Below, one piece after another: positions 1 through 6,130 of a stretch of 6,991 bases of DNA (position 1 is the stretch's first letter; every line of letters begins with the position of its first letter). Below the pieces are notes generated by a model. It was not told the origin of the DNA, ran no database searches, and saw only the letters and a program-made list of their open reading frames with translations. Origin of the DNA: Bacteroidota bacterium (GTDB lineage: Bacteria > Bacteroidota > Rhodothermia > Rhodothermales > UBA10348); assembly GCA_004356385.1 (NCBI GenBank), contig SMXL01000121.1, positions 1 to 6,991 of the forward strand, written 5' to 3'. The position numbers and the translations under genes were made by a program.

Positions 1-18
1 AACAGCACGAGATGAAAC

Positions 19-1209
19 ATGTATGATTCGGTATCGGGCCAACTGAAGGACATCATAGAAGAAATTCGTGGTTCCGGGCTGTATAAAGAGGAACGAGTGC
101 TCACTTCTCCGCAGGCGGCTGAAATCGCAGTCTCAGGCGGCGCAGAGGTTATTAACTTCTGTGCAAACAATTACCTCGGGCTGGCGAACCATCCGGACCT
201 CATCCAGACAGCCCGGGAAGGATTGGAGAAATACGGCTTTGGTCTGTCATCTGTACGGTTTATCTGCGGAACTCAGACGATCCACAAAGAGCTGGAAGCG
301 CATCTCTCAGAATTTCTGCATGCCGAAGACACCATCCTTTACACTTCCTGTTTCGACGCGAATGGCGGTTTGTTTGAGACGATCCTGGACGGCGAATGTG
401 CGATCATCTCTGACGCCCTCAATCATGCAAGCATCATTGACGGCATTCGGCTTTGCAAAGCCCAGCGGTTTCGTTTTCTGCATGCCGATATGGAAGATCT
501 CGAACGATGCTTACAAGAAAGCGTCGATGCCAAGCGACGCATGATTGCAACGGACGGTGTGTTCAGCATGGATGGCGATGTGGCAAACCTCCAAGGGATC
601 TGCGACCTCGCTGATCAATACGACGCGCTCGTCATGGTGGATGACAGTCATGCTAGTGGATTTTTCGGACCGACTGGAAGGGGATCGATCGAACACTGCG
701 ATGTCATGGACCGAGTCGATGTAGTAACCAGTACACTTGGTAAGGCGCTCGGCGGAGCCTCTGGAGGATTTACGTCTGGTCGGAAAGAGATCATTGAGCT
801 ACTTCGTCAGCGTTCTCGGCCGTACCTCTTCTCCAATTCAGTTGCGCCGGTGATCGCTCATACGAGCTTGAAGGTGCTCGAAATGCTCACGGAATCCACG
901 TCGCTCCGAGACCGGCTTGAAGAGAACACGTCCTACTTCCGCCAACAGCTTTCGGCGCTTGGTTTTGATATTCGCCCAGGCGTCCATCCAATCGTGCCGA
1001 TCATGCTGTACGAAGCTCGCCTGGCCTCAGACATCGCATCGGATATGCTCGACGAAGGGATTTACGTGATCGGGTTCAGTTTTCCGGTCGTTCCCAAGGG
1101 CGAAGCAAGAATACGAGTCCAGATCTCTGCTGCGCATTCGCGAGATCACCTGGACCAATGCGTTGATGCGTTCGCCCGAGTCGGACGGAAACACCGGGTT
1201 ATCTCCTAG
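19..1209 (+). CDS. kbl: Glycine C-acetyltransferase (2-amino-3-ketobutyrate CoA ligase)
   Basis: This PLP enzyme converts 2-amino-3-oxobutyrate and CoA to glycine and acetyl-CoA, the second step of threonine breakdown after threonine dehydrogenase, in the cytosol. The 396 residues align along the whole length with E. coli Kbl (398 aa) as I remember it. Visible motifs are [15 protein letters not shown] (45-59), SVRFICGTQ (78-86), [12 protein letters not shown] (131-142, PLP-stacking His136), VDDSH (207-211, Asp208 and His211), the Schiff-base Lys242 in [13 protein letters not shown], and the C-terminal [11 protein letters not shown] substrate-binding segment. The ATG at 19 gives the family's usual N-terminus; only a weak GAG (9-11) precedes it. 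A tdh gene is the expected upstream neighbour but only 18 bases are visible. Alternative alpha-oxoamine synthases (BioF, HemA, serine palmitoyltransferase) fit much less well. Confidence 0.96.
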   Translation: MYDSVSGQLKDIIEEIRGSGLYKEERVLTSPQAAEIAVSGGAEVINFCANNYLGLANHPDLIQTAREGLEKYGFGLSSVRFICGTQTIHKELEAHLSEFLHAEDTILYTSCFDANGGLFETILDGECAIISDALNHASIIDGIRLCKAQRFRFLHADMEDLERCLQESVDAKRRMIATDGVFSMDGDVANLQGICDLADQYDALVMVDDSHASGFFGPTGRGSIEHCDVMDRVDVVTSTLGKALGGASGGFTSGRKEIIELLRQRSRPYLFSNSVAPVIAHTSLKVLEMLTESTSLRDRLEENTSYFRQQLSALGFDIRPGVHPIVPIMLYEARLASDIASDMLDEGIYVIGFSFPVVPKGEARIRVQISAAHSRDHLDQCVDAFARVGRKHRVIS

Positions 1210-1247
1210 CCCGAGCCAAGAGTGAACGAATCGGACCAAACGAAACA

Positions 1248-1275
1248 GGGCGAATCCCCTTTCGGTGATCCGCCC
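1248..1275 (+). terminator. Imperfect hairpin after kbl, possible terminator
   Basis: The arms GGGCG-A-ATC and GAT-C-CGCCC pair over nine positions with one A/C mismatch, and the loop can close further as CC-TTTC-GG. It lies 38 bases after the kbl stop. No clean T run follows, only a pyrimidine-rich stretch (about 1284-1302), so a factor-dependent or leaky terminator is more likely than a classical intrinsic one. A second hairpin (TCCCG / CGGGA, 1348-1368) lies further on. Confidence 0.35.
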
Positions 1276-1379
1276 CGTAATCACTGCCTCCTCTTTCCTC
1301 TTGGTTGACCGACAGCCCTCAACTTCCATCGATCACCCGCTGAGTACTCCCGGCTTAATCACGCGGGATTTCAGAAGCG

Positions 1380-1468
1380 GACAGTATTCGTGGGAATGCG
1401 GAAGAGTTGATCCGAACAGCGGTTCCTAAGCTGACGAACCCCTTCACAAACCCCTGACAAATACTGTC
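1380..1468. repeat. Pair of inverted 9-mers flanking the upstream half of the DAHP synthase promoter
   Basis: GACAGTATT at 1380-1388 and its exact reverse complement AATACTGTC at 1460-1468 are 71 bases apart. The second copy lies inside the promoter spacer and overlaps the local palindrome TGACA-AATAC-TGTCA (1455-1469). The arrangement resembles paired operator half-sites bound by one repressor, but no known binding-site consensus is recognised. Confidence 0.4.
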
Positions 1469-1481
1469 AACGTGTTAAAAT
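1454..1481 (+). promoter_or_regulatory. Sigma70-like promoter of the DAHP synthase gene with embedded palindrome
   Basis: CTGACA (-35, 1454-1459) is separated by 16 bases from TAAAAT (-10, 1476-1481). The -10 is preceded by TG one base upstream (1473-1474), the extended -10 arrangement. The spacer contains TGACA-N5-TGTCA (1455-1469), which overlaps the -35 box, so a bound regulator would block polymerase. The predicted start is near 1488, leaving a leader of about 180 nucleotides. No Bacteroidota-type TAnnTTTG element was found here. Confidence 0.5.
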
Positions 1482-1570
1482 CCGTTTTTTGCGATGCTCT
1501 CCCGTCCGTAGGCGTCCGAAACCGCGTTTTTTTGCACACTTAACCAAAATGTCTGGGCGAAACCCTCGAA

Positions 1571-1577
1571 AAGGAGG
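1571..1577 (+). promoter_or_regulatory. Strong Shine-Dalgarno AAGGAGG serving the leader ORF
   Basis: AAGGAGG is one of the two best ribosome binding sites in the window. It lies five bases before a TTG codon at 1583 and about 94 bases before the GTG of the DAHP synthase gene, far too distant to serve that gene directly. This placement is the main evidence for the leader ORF. Confidence 0.55.
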
Positions 1578-1582
1578 TTTAT

Positions 1583-1636
1583 TTGGCATTTCGAAGTCGG
1601 AGAACCCTATCTTTCGCGCCCAATGCCGCAGGGTGA
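1583..1636 (+). CDS. Possible 17-codon leader peptide upstream of the DAHP synthase gene
   Basis: Starting at TTG with optimal spacing from AAGGAGG, this frame reads MAFRSRRTLSFAPNAAG and stops with TGA at 1634-1636. The stop lies within a hairpin, GGGTGA-TCGA-TCGCCC (1631-1646, one T/G pair). The DAHP synthase GTG follows 35 bases after the stop in another frame and has no Shine-Dalgarno of its own, so translation of the leader could influence initiation downstream. The peptide has two Phe but no Trp or Tyr, so classical aromatic-codon attenuation is not obvious. It could be a chance Shine-Dalgarno, or the site may bind ribosomes without making a functional peptide. Confidence 0.35.
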   Translation: MAFRSRRTLSFAPNAAG

Positions 1637-1671
1637 TCGATCGCCCCCTCACTCTCAACGCGTCGTAAATC

Positions 1672-2778
1672 GTGATACTCATACTTGAGCCGAACGTAGA
1701 CAAGGAGTCGCCTCCATTCGCGCAGCTTCTCCATTATCTCGAATCCATTTCGGATATCGAGTTCCGAATGCATGACATTCAAGGCTCCGAGATCCTCATC
1801 ACCGAAGTGTACCTGATTGGCAACACGAAAGCGCTCTCGCGCGACCACATGCGAAGCCTGCCCACCGTCGAGCGAGTCGTCCTGGTTTCGGAATCGTATC
1901 GGGTTCTTGGTCGGCACGATGACGATCCTCGACCGACCAGTTTTAACTATAACGGGTTGCGATTCGGGCAGGATACGTTTCACGTATTTGCAGGATTGTG
2001 TGCAGTAGATACACGCGAGCATGTTGAGATCATGATGAAAGCGCTCAGCGAGAGAGGCCAGGTTTGTACGAGAATGGGGGCTTACAAACCCAGAACGAGC
2101 CCCTATTCCTTTCAGGGTCACGGTGGTAAGTGCCTTCCTTTTGTTTTCGAGCTAGCCGGGAAGTACGGTTTTAAAGTGATCGCTATGGAAGTGACTCATG
2201 AATCTCACGTCGACGAAATCGATCGGGCACTCGAAGACGCAGGGCAACCTACAGGCGTTATGCTTCAGATCGGGACCCGCAATACACAGAATTTTGAACT
2301 CCTTAAGGCCGTTGGCAGACAAGTCACCTATCCGGTCCTGTTTAAAAGAGGATTTGGAATTACCCTTGACGAATCGTTGAACGCTGCGGAGTACCTGGCC
2401 AGCGAGGGGAATCGGATGGTCATCTTCGCGCTACGCGGAATGAAAACAAATATGGGGGATCCGCATCGCAACCTGGTTGATTTTGCCCACGTGCCAGTAA
2501 TCAAGCGGCTGACACGCATGCCGGTATGCATTGACCCCTCTCATTCTGTCGGATCGAGGGACCGCGCTCCTGATGGTCTCCTGGATACCATGCACGCGAC
2601 GGCTCAGGGTATCATCGCCGGTGCGAATATGGTTCTGGTGGACTTCCACCCAGCTCCAAATGAAGCGCTCGTTGACGGCCCCCAGGCGCTGAGACTAGAT
2701 GAACTGGGATTATTTTTGGACGATACTGCGATCGTTCGAGAGGCCTACCTCAAGCGCGTTGCAGCAGCCGGTGAATAG
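1672..2778 (+). CDS. DAHP synthase, type I-beta, with N-terminal ferredoxin-like domain (divergent)
   Basis: Members of this family condense phosphoenolpyruvate and erythrose-4-phosphate to DAHP, the entry to the shikimate pathway, in the cytosol. Residues 1-80 match the ferredoxin-like regulatory domain; 100-345 form the aldolase barrel, with FAGLCAVD (106-113), GAYKPRTSPYSFQG (136-149), LQIGTRNTQNFELL (198-211), FKRG (224-227), DPSHSVGSRD (288-297) and FHPAPNEALVDGPQ (325-338). Three metal ligands are present (Cys110, His291, Asp335). The fourth, normally Glu in VEVHP, is Asp324 (VDFHP), and the usual CERG motif reads ALRG (253-256). No chorismate mutase domain is fused. The GTG at 1672 is favoured because a TAA lies two codons upstream and the family N-terminus begins exactly there, though no Shine-Dalgarno precedes it. 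A relative acting on a different aldose phosphate is possible. Confidence 0.85.
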   Translation: MILILEPNVDKESPPFAQLLHYLESISDIEFRMHDIQGSEILITEVYLIGNTKALSRDHMRSLPTVERVVLVSESYRVLGRHDDDPRPTSFNYNGLRFGQDTFHVFAGLCAVDTREHVEIMMKALSERGQVCTRMGAYKPRTSPYSFQGHGGKCLPFVFELAGKYGFKVIAMEVTHESHVDEIDRALEDAGQPTGVMLQIGTRNTQNFELLKAVGRQVTYPVLFKRGFGITLDESLNAAEYLASEGNRMVIFALRGMKTNMGDPHRNLVDFAHVPVIKRLTRMPVCIDPSHSVGSRDRAPDGLLDTMHATAQGIIAGANMVLVDFHPAPNEALVDGPQALRLDELGLFLDDTAIVREAYLKRVAAAGE

Positions 2779-2827
2779 TCGCACGTCAAGCAGGTGAACA
2801 CACTAGCGATCTAGCTCGGCAAACAAA

Positions 2828-4480
2828 TTATTGATTGAGCCTCGCGAACACGTTGTCGATAATCGAGCGAGCTTCGGCTTGAATTTTCTCGAGATGCGTT
2901 CTTCCCTTGAAGCTCTCCGCGTAGATTTTGTAAATATCCTCCGTCCCCGACGGGCGCGCAGCAAACCATCCAAATTCCGTCACGACTTTAAGACCCCCAA
3001 TAGCCGCGTCATTTCCTGGAGCGCGAGTGAGTTTGGATAAAATCGGGTCCCCGGCCAATTCGCTTTCCGGAACGTCCTCCCCGCTCAATGTCTTCAACAG
3101 GTTCTTTTGAGCCTCTGTAGCCGGGGACTCGGACCGGTCATACACGGGCGTACCAAATCGACTGGTCAGTTCCTGATAAAGATCGCCCGGATCCCGGTCG
3201 GTTACGGACATGATCTCGGCGGCCAGGAGATTCATAATGATTCCGTCCTTGTCCGTTGTCCAAACGGTGCCATCTATCCTCAAAAACGAAGCCCCGGCGC
3301 TTTCCTCCCCTCCAAATCCAATAGTGCCGGTGAGTAAGCCGTCAACAAACCACTTGAACCCCACCGGTACTTCCGTCAGTTTTCTGTTCAGTTCAGCAGT
3401 AACACGATCAATAATAGAACTCGATACAAGTGTTTTTCCAACGCGAGCCGACGACGACCAATTCGGTCGATTCCGGAACAGATAGTCGATGGCCACGGCC
3501 AGGTAGTGGTTCGGATTCAACAATCCATGAATTCCAGATACGATTCCGTGTCGATCGAAATCTGGATCGTTTCCAAATGCGATATCAAACGAATCCCTGA
3601 GTTCGATAAGACCGGCCATGGCGTACGGGGAAGAACAATCCATTCTCGTCTTGCCGTCCTTGTCGACACGCATAAACGAAAAGGTAGGATCCACTTCCTC
3701 GTTGACAACTGTGATATCGAGTCCGTATCTGTCTGCGATTCTTCCCCAATAGGCGACTCCAGCTCCTCCAAGAGGATCCGCACCGATATGCAATCCGGAG
3801 CCCGCAATGGCCTCCATGTTCAATACATTCTCAAGATCCTCCACATACGGCCCAACGAAATCGATCTCTTTGACTCTGGCAGACTCGAGTGCAAGCCTCC
3901 ATTCGATTCGACGAATATCTATCGATCCAGCTTTGAGTAGTTCATTTGCTCGGTTTTCGATTTGAGTGGTGATGGCCGCCTCCGCCGGTCCACCATGGGG
4001 CGGATTGTATTTGATCCCCCCATCCTGAGGCGGATTGTGAGAAGGGGTGATAATGAGACCGTCGGCAAGACCCGATTGGCGATTCTGATTGTGAGTCAGA
4101 ATAGCGTGGGATATCACGGGCGTCGGAGTAAACCCGTGTTCATTCTGACAAACGACATCGACGTCGTTCGCCGCGAGGACTTCCAGAACGGACAAATACG
4201 CAACTGCTGAAAGGGCGTGTGTGTCTTTTCCAAGATAGAGAGGGCCGTCGATCCCGGCTCCTGTGCGGAATTCGCATACCGCCTGTGTAATGGCGAGTAT
4301 CTGCATCTCCGTAAAACTCCCGTTCAGCGAAGTACCGCGGTGCCCCGATGTCCCGAACGATACCACAGCTGCGGGGTCATCCCTGTCCCATTTGGTTTCA
4401 GCGAATGCTTTTTCAAGAAGAGAAATATCGATCAGAGAATCAACCGGAACCGGTTGACCTGCGAGTTCATGTATCTGCAT
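2828..4480 (-). CDS. pgm: Phosphoglucomutase, alpha-D-glucose phosphate-specific
   Basis: It interconverts glucose-1-phosphate and glucose-6-phosphate through a phosphoserine intermediate, linking glycolysis to glycogen and nucleotide-sugar synthesis in the cytosol. The 550 residues match the E. coli Pgm type (about 546 aa) end to end. Motifs in order: FGTSGHRG (42-49), LGKDTHALS (83-91), the active-site loop TPSHNPPQDGGIKYNPP (145-161) with catalytic Ser147, the metal loop NDPDFDR (304-310), the sugar-binding GGEESAGASF (390-399) and the phosphate-binding RPSGTED (509-515). All key residues are intact. The ATG at 4480 gives the usual N-terminus (IHELAGQP); no Shine-Dalgarno precedes it. It is convergent with the DAHP synthase gene (49 bases apart, no clear terminator) and divergent from the glucokinase gene, which makes its substrate. 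Confidence 0.97.
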   Translation of the reverse strand: MQIHELAGQPVPVDSLIDISLLEKAFAETKWDRDDPAAVVSFGTSGHRGTSLNGSFTEMQILAITQAVCEFRTGAGIDGPLYLGKDTHALSAVAYLSVLEVLAANDVDVVCQNEHGFTPTPVISHAILTHNQNRQSGLADGLIITPSHNPPQDGGIKYNPPHGGPAEAAITTQIENRANELLKAGSIDIRRIEWRLALESARVKEIDFVGPYVEDLENVLNMEAIAGSGLHIGADPLGGAGVAYWGRIADRYGLDITVVNEEVDPTFSFMRVDKDGKTRMDCSSPYAMAGLIELRDSFDIAFGNDPDFDRHGIVSGIHGLLNPNHYLAVAIDYLFRNRPNWSSSARVGKTLVSSSIIDRVTAELNRKLTEVPVGFKWFVDGLLTGTIGFGGEESAGASFLRIDGTVWTTDKDGIIMNLLAAEIMSVTDRDPGDLYQELTSRFGTPVYDRSESPATEAQKNLLKTLSGEDVPESELAGDPILSKLTRAPGNDAAIGGLKVVTEFGWFAARPSGTEDIYKIYAESFKGRTHLEKIQAEARSIIDNVFARLNQ

Positions 4481-4642
4481 GTAGCATTCATTCTGTTGAG
4501 AACTGGCAATCTAATCGATCCCGATGGTTCGTATCACTGGTCCGTGCAATGAATGAATGAATCTGACACATTGCTTTCTGAAATTGCTCCTTGCTTTGGA
4601 TGCTCGTATGTTCTCGGCCGTAATTCAAAGGCGCGGCGATAT
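4481..4642. promoter_or_regulatory. Divergent control region between pgm and the glucokinase gene
   Basis: These 162 bases must carry the promoters for both divergent genes. I could not find a convincing -35/-10 pair on either strand. The tetranucleotide AATG is repeated 3.75 times (4548-4562). A weak AAAGG (4627-4631) lies 11 bases before the glucokinase ATG. Shared control of the two glucose-phosphate genes is inferred from the layout only. Confidence 0.4.
4548..4562. repeat. Short tetranucleotide repeat (AATG)3.75
   Basis: Three full AATG units plus AAT lie between the divergent pgm and glucokinase genes, outside both preferred coding regions. At under four units it is below the length usually linked to slipped-strand phase variation, so it is recorded only as a sequence fact. 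Confidence 0.5.
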
Positions 4643-5407
4643 ATGACAATTCTTGGGATAGATATTGGTGGATCAGGAATTAAAGGTGCCCCCGTAGATA
4701 CTGACACGGGCCGCATGCTCACCGAGCGCTTCAGAATCCCAACTCCCGATCCGGCGACACCTGATGCGGTTGCGGACATCGTAGCGACTATTGTCGATGA
4801 ATTTGACTGTGAAGGACCCTTTGGGTGCACGGTCCCGGCTCGTGTTGAAAATGGGCTGGTTTACACGGCGACGAATATTCATGAGGAGTGGATCGATTGT
4901 AAATTTGACGATCTGCTCGCGGAACGAACCGGGCGGCCGGTCAAGGTTCTCAATGACGCAGACGCAGCCGGCATTGCCTCGCTCAAGTTCGGGGCAGGGG
5001 TAAATTGCGATGGAGTAGTTCTTTTCCTCACCATCGGCACTGGCATCGGATCGGCACTATTCGTCAACGGCGTCCTCGTACCCAATATGGAACTGGGACA
5101 TCTCAAGCTCCACGGAGAAAACGCCGAGAACTATGCGTCGGCCCGCGCGCGCGTGCAATACGGCCTGACCTGGCCCGAATGGGCCGTGCGATTTCAGGAG
5201 TACCTCGACCGGGTGGAATATTTGATGACGCTCGACTGGATTATTATCGGGGGTGGAGCCAGTCGGCCTGAAAATACCGATCTGTATCTACACCTTTTGC
5301 GGACTCGAGCGAAATTGTGCGCGGAGACTCTCGAGAACGAAGCGGGAATTATCGGGGCCGCCTTCAGCGCACGACACCTGGTCAATCCTCACGACGCGAT
5401 TACGTGA
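4643..5407 (+). CDS. ppgK: Polyphosphate glucokinase (ROK family)
   Basis: It phosphorylates glucose to glucose-6-phosphate, in this subgroup using inorganic polyphosphate and often ATP. From the ATG at 4643 the protein has 254 residues, the family's usual size. Motifs: the phosphate-binding [15 protein letters not shown] (5-19, typical of the polyphosphate subgroup), LNDADAA (103-109) with catalytic Asp105, [15 protein letters not shown] (129-143), PNMELGH (147-153), GLTWPEWA (174-181) and the adenosine-loop-like IIGGGAS (201-207). The ROK zinc motif CxCGxxGC is absent, as expected here. The frame is open back to an ATG at 4553, but those 30 codons match nothing in the family and have no Shine-Dalgarno. 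It is divergent from pgm and overlaps the next gene by one base. The phosphate donor cannot be settled from sequence alone. Confidence 0.9.
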   Translation: MTILGIDIGGSGIKGAPVDTDTGRMLTERFRIPTPDPATPDAVADIVATIVDEFDCEGPFGCTVPARVENGLVYTATNIHEEWIDCKFDDLLAERTGRPVKVLNDADAAGIASLKFGAGVNCDGVVLFLTIGTGIGSALFVNGVLVPNMELGHLKLHGENAENYASARARVQYGLTWPEWAVRFQEYLDRVEYLMTLDWIIIGGGASRPENTDLYLHLLRTRAKLCAETLENEAGIIGAAFSARHLVNPHDAIT

Positions 5408-5859
5408 TGAGAACGATTCAAACAGAGATCCTGATCGATGCGCCACCGGAAGCTGTCTGGAGCGTACTCACTCAATTTGAGACGTATCCGGCATGGAATC
5501 CATTTATTGTGAACATCCAAGGAGCGCGGATTGAAGGGGGCCGCCTCGACGTTCTTTTGCATCCACCGGGCGGATCAGCGATGACCTTCCGCCCTATGAT
5601 CTTACGATGGAATGAAAACCAGGAGCTGAGGTGGAAAGGAAAGCTGCTGGTTCCCGGGCTCTTTGATGGAGCACATTATTTTTGCATCGAAAAAAGCGCC
5701 AACGGAAAATCCAGGTTCCTTCACGGTGAAAAGTTCAGTGGAGTACTCGTTCCACTCCTTTGGAAAAGTCTGGAGCCTAAGACCCGTGCTGGCTTCGACG
5801 CCATGAACAGAGCCCTCAAAACGGTCGTAGAATCCCAAATCTTTTTGGGTGATTCGTAA
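5407..5859 (+). CDS. SRPBCC (START-like) family protein, unknown ligand
   Basis: The 150-residue protein has the pattern of the SRPBCC fold, a helix-grip cavity for hydrophobic ligands. It opens with a first strand and the IDAPPEAVWSVLTQFETYPAWNPF signature (10-33), followed by alternating strands with a proline/glycine turn (HPPGGS) and LRWKGKLL, and ends with a long amphipathic helix (about 123-143) closing the cavity. It is cytosolic, with no signal peptide or membrane span. The start overlaps the glucokinase stop as TGATG, pointing to translational coupling; the frame is open further upstream but only inside ppgK. Members of this superfamily do many things (lipid binding, cyclases, stress proteins), so no reaction is assigned. 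A link to glucose or polyphosphate metabolism rests on gene order alone. Confidence 0.85.
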   Translation: MRTIQTEILIDAPPEAVWSVLTQFETYPAWNPFIVNIQGARIEGGRLDVLLHPPGGSAMTFRPMILRWNENQELRWKGKLLVPGLFDGAHYFCIEKSANGKSRFLHGEKFSGVLVPLLWKSLEPKTRAGFDAMNRALKTVVESQIFLGDS

Positions 5860-5895
5860 CGAAGTGAAAATCCTCCCGTAGTAGTCCTAAATTCA

Positions 5896-5918
5896 GCTTG
5901 TTCAATCAAGAACAAAGC
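5896..5918. repeat. Inverted repeat TTGTTC-N6-GAACAA upstream of the small membrane gene
   Basis: The arms TTGTTC (5899-5904) and GAACAA (5910-5915... approximately) pair around a six-base AATCAA loop, with an outer GC/GC pair and one bulged A, 30 bases before the small gene. No T run follows, so it is a poor intrinsic terminator for the SRPBCC gene. It could be an operator or RNA structure controlling the small gene. Confidence 0.3.
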
Positions 5919-5947
5919 CTTTCGGATAGACTGCTTCAGGGAAGATC

Positions 5948-6070
5948 ATGAAAGTTCAGCATCAAATACAAACTGCCTCGGACCTACGCGCCTCTTTACA
6001 GACCCTCCTGATTGTTTTCGGGTTTTGCGTGCTCGGAATATTCCTGGGTATCACGGCAAACCTGATATAA
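5948..6070 (+). CDS. Small single-span membrane protein, 40 residues, unknown function
   Basis: An ATG at 5948 opens 40 codons ending in TAA. A good Shine-Dalgarno, AGGGA (5938-5942), lies five bases upstream. Residues 1-17 are polar (MKVQHQIQTASDLRASL), and residues 19-40 form one continuous hydrophobic segment (TLLIVFGFCVLGIFLGITAN at 19-38) suited to a single transmembrane helix reaching almost to the C-terminus. The charge pattern (Lys2, Arg14) suggests the N-terminus stays in the cytosol. There is no lipobox. It follows the SRPBCC gene by 88 bases on the same strand and is convergent with the SPOR lipoprotein gene. I do not recognise the family. Small tail-anchored peptides like this often modulate larger membrane complexes, but nothing here identifies a partner. 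Confidence 0.55.
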   Translation: MKVQHQIQTASDLRASLQTLLIVFGFCVLGIFLGITANLI

Positions 6071-6071
6071 A

Positions 6072-6092
6072 GCGCTCCAAGTTTCTTGGCGC
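6072..6092 (+). terminator. Hairpin between convergent genes, weak terminator candidate
   Basis: GCG-(CT)-CCAAG and CTTGGCGC form an eight-pair stem with a two-base bulge and a TTT loop, starting two bases after the small-gene stop. The only T run (TTTTT, 6113-6117) comes about 20 bases later, so the classical hairpin plus U-tract layout is not met. Its position between convergent genes still fits an end-of-transcript structure. Confidence 0.4.
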
Positions 6093-6130
6093 GGAAATCT
6101 TATAGCCTCAGGTTTTTCTGTGTGTAAGTC

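Larger units (their letters stand above)
1210..1671. other. 462-base region between kbl and the DAHP synthase gene
   Basis: No ordinary protein gene or stable RNA is recognisable here. In order it holds: the imperfect hairpin after kbl (1248-1275); a hairpin with arms TCCCG/CGGGA (1348-1368); GACAGTATT (1380-1388), whose reverse complement recurs at 1460-1468; GAAC-N4-GTTC (1414-1425) overlapping GGTTC-N10-GAACC (1421-1440); a sigma70-like promoter (1454-1481); two similar T tracts, CGTTTTTTGC (1483-1492) and CGTTTTTTTGC (1525-1535); and a 17-codon leader ORF with a strong ribosome binding site (1571-1636). The layout reads as the control region of the downstream aromatic-pathway gene. That function is inferred. 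Confidence 0.6.

Noticed and set aside
1491..1534. Possible intrinsic terminator/attenuator ending in seven T residues (1527-1533).
   Set aside because: The preceding sequence forms at most a three-pair stem (GCG/CGC); no hairpin of useful strength was found.
1579..2121. 180-codon open frame on the minus strand across the DAHP synthase N-terminus.
   Set aside because: It is antisense to a clearly conserved domain, with no recognisable motif or ribosome binding site.
2779..2827. Bidirectional terminator between the convergent DAHP synthase gene and pgm.
   Set aside because: Only a four-pair CTAG-CGAT-CTAG element (around 2803-2814) is present, with no T run on either side.
3506..3940. 144-codon open frame opposite pgm, plus several others on that strand.
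   Set aside because: They lie wholly within a highly conserved gene, show no recognisable motif, and reflect its codon pattern read on the other strand.
4553..4642. N-terminal extension of the glucokinase from the ATG at 4553 (284 aa in total).
   Set aside because: The first 30 residues have no counterpart in the family, the ATG lies in a tetranucleotide repeat with no ribosome binding site, and the ATG at 4643 gives the family's exact start.
5317..5406. Upstream extension of the SRPBCC gene inside ppgK.
   Set aside because: The extension would overlap conserved ppgK coding sequence and adds a charged segment not seen in the fold; the TGATG start at 5407 fits.
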